From NCBI GenBank assembly GCA_030640325.1, contig DAOWJM010000067.1:1-6924 (forward strand): a DNA stretch of 6,924 nt, given 5' to 3'. Below, in pieces: positions 6,686 through 6,924 of the stretch (the stretch's first letter is position 1; each line of letters begins with the position of its first letter). Under the pieces are notes generated by a model. It was given only the letters and a program-made list of their open reading frames with translations, did not search any database and was not told where the DNA came from. Both the position numbers and the translations under genes were made by a program. The stretch is from Dehalococcoidia bacterium. Its GTDB lineage: Bacteria > Chloroflexota > Dehalococcoidia > Dehalococcoidales > BS750m-G39.

Positions 6686-6690
6686 GGAGG
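6684..6690 (+). promoter_or_regulatory. Ribosome binding site of the second flavoprotein gene
   Basis: AAGGAGG, a near-perfect Shine-Dalgarno overlapping the stop codon of the Fe-S gene, is 7 nt before ATG 6698. It fixes the start of the gene truncated by the window end. Confidence 0.85.
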
Positions 6691-6697
6691 GTAAATT

Positions 6698-6924
6698 ATG
6701 GCTATATCCGGAGAAGCATATAAAGGACTGGAATCTATTGTCGGTGGTGAGTATATTTCGGCTGACCCGGTGATTTGCGAAGGTTATCGGGCTGGACCGG
6801 GAGGATATGAATGTGGCTTGGGGTATGAAAGGGTAATGACCAAGGTGCCGGGCTGTGTCATTATGCCGCTGACTACAGAAGAGGTCCAGAAAATAGTGAA
6901 GGTTTGCAACCGCTATAAGGTTCC
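6698..6924 (+). CDS. Second FAD-binding oxidoreductase, N-terminal 75 residues only; 3' end outside window
   Basis: The frame runs open from ATG 6698 to the window end, cut after 75 codons plus two bases. The visible part resembles the N-terminal entry to an FAD_binding_4 domain: a short helical start (YKGLESIVGGEYIS), then a segment rich in Gly, Tyr and Arg (residues ~25-41), and CVIMPLTTEEVQKIVKVCNRY, equivalent to the PKDAQEVQKVIKFANE segment of the flavoprotein encoded at 3922. The FAD loop itself lies beyond the edge. It is therefore probably a paralogue of the first flavoprotein, although the N-terminal residues of the two are not closely similar. Its strong ribosome binding site and 12-bp gap place it in the same operon as the Fe-S gene. 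It could be a second catalytic subunit or a separate enzyme sharing the Fe-S partner. Confidence 0.75.
   Translation, partial: MAISGEAYKGLESIVGGEYISADPVICEGYRAGPGGYECGLGYERVMTKVPGCVIMPLTTEEVQKIVKVCNRYKV

Overview
The window is a densely packed, single-direction (+ strand) stretch of a bacterial (possibly archaeal) genome with two functional blocks. By eye the base composition is roughly balanced. The glycine decarboxylase P-protein is split into two subunits (GcvPA + GcvPB), as in Firmicutes, Thermotogae, Chloroflexota, Thermus and many archaea, rather than fused as in Proteobacteria. Together with the second block (a VAO/PCMH-like flavoprotein plus a CCG-type Fe-S protein), this suggests an uncultured anaerobe or facultative anaerobe. 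A Dehalococcoidia-like Chloroflexota would fit, but that is an inference from gene style; no marker gene is present.

Block 1 (2-3736) is the glycine cleavage system in the order gcvT (5' end outside the window), gcvH, gcvPA, gcvPB. gcvT overlaps gcvH by 20 bp, and the other gaps are 20 and 12 bp, so this is one operon. GcvPA/GcvPB decarboxylate glycine onto the lipoyl arm of GcvH, and GcvT passes the remaining one-carbon unit to tetrahydrofolate. The L-protein (dihydrolipoyl dehydrogenase) is not in the window.

The gap at 3737-3921 is not featureless. It contains what looks like a small gene (GTG at 3753 with an upstream GAGGAG) that becomes a convincing ~57-residue protein only if one T is restored in a T run near 3794-3797. 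Its stop would then overlap the start of the next gene as ATGA. A perfect TATAAT and a short inverted repeat lie in the same gap.

Block 2 (3922-6924, continuing past the window) encodes a flavoprotein, an Fe-S protein, and the start of a second flavoprotein, spaced 10 and 12 bp apart with strong ribosome binding sites. The first flavoprotein has the overall FAD-binding oxidase layout of glycolate/D-lactate dehydrogenases, but its FAD loop is abnormal and its middle motif resembles the vanillyl-alcohol oxidase / p-cresol methylhydroxylase branch. The Fe-S protein has a two-cluster ferredoxin-like N-terminus and two CCG (HdrB/GlcF-type) domains. The likely picture is a membrane-independent or loosely associated dehydrogenase complex in which one or two flavin subunits oxidise an unidentified substrate and pass electrons through the Fe-S/CCG subunit. 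This block is the part of the window with the most potential novelty.
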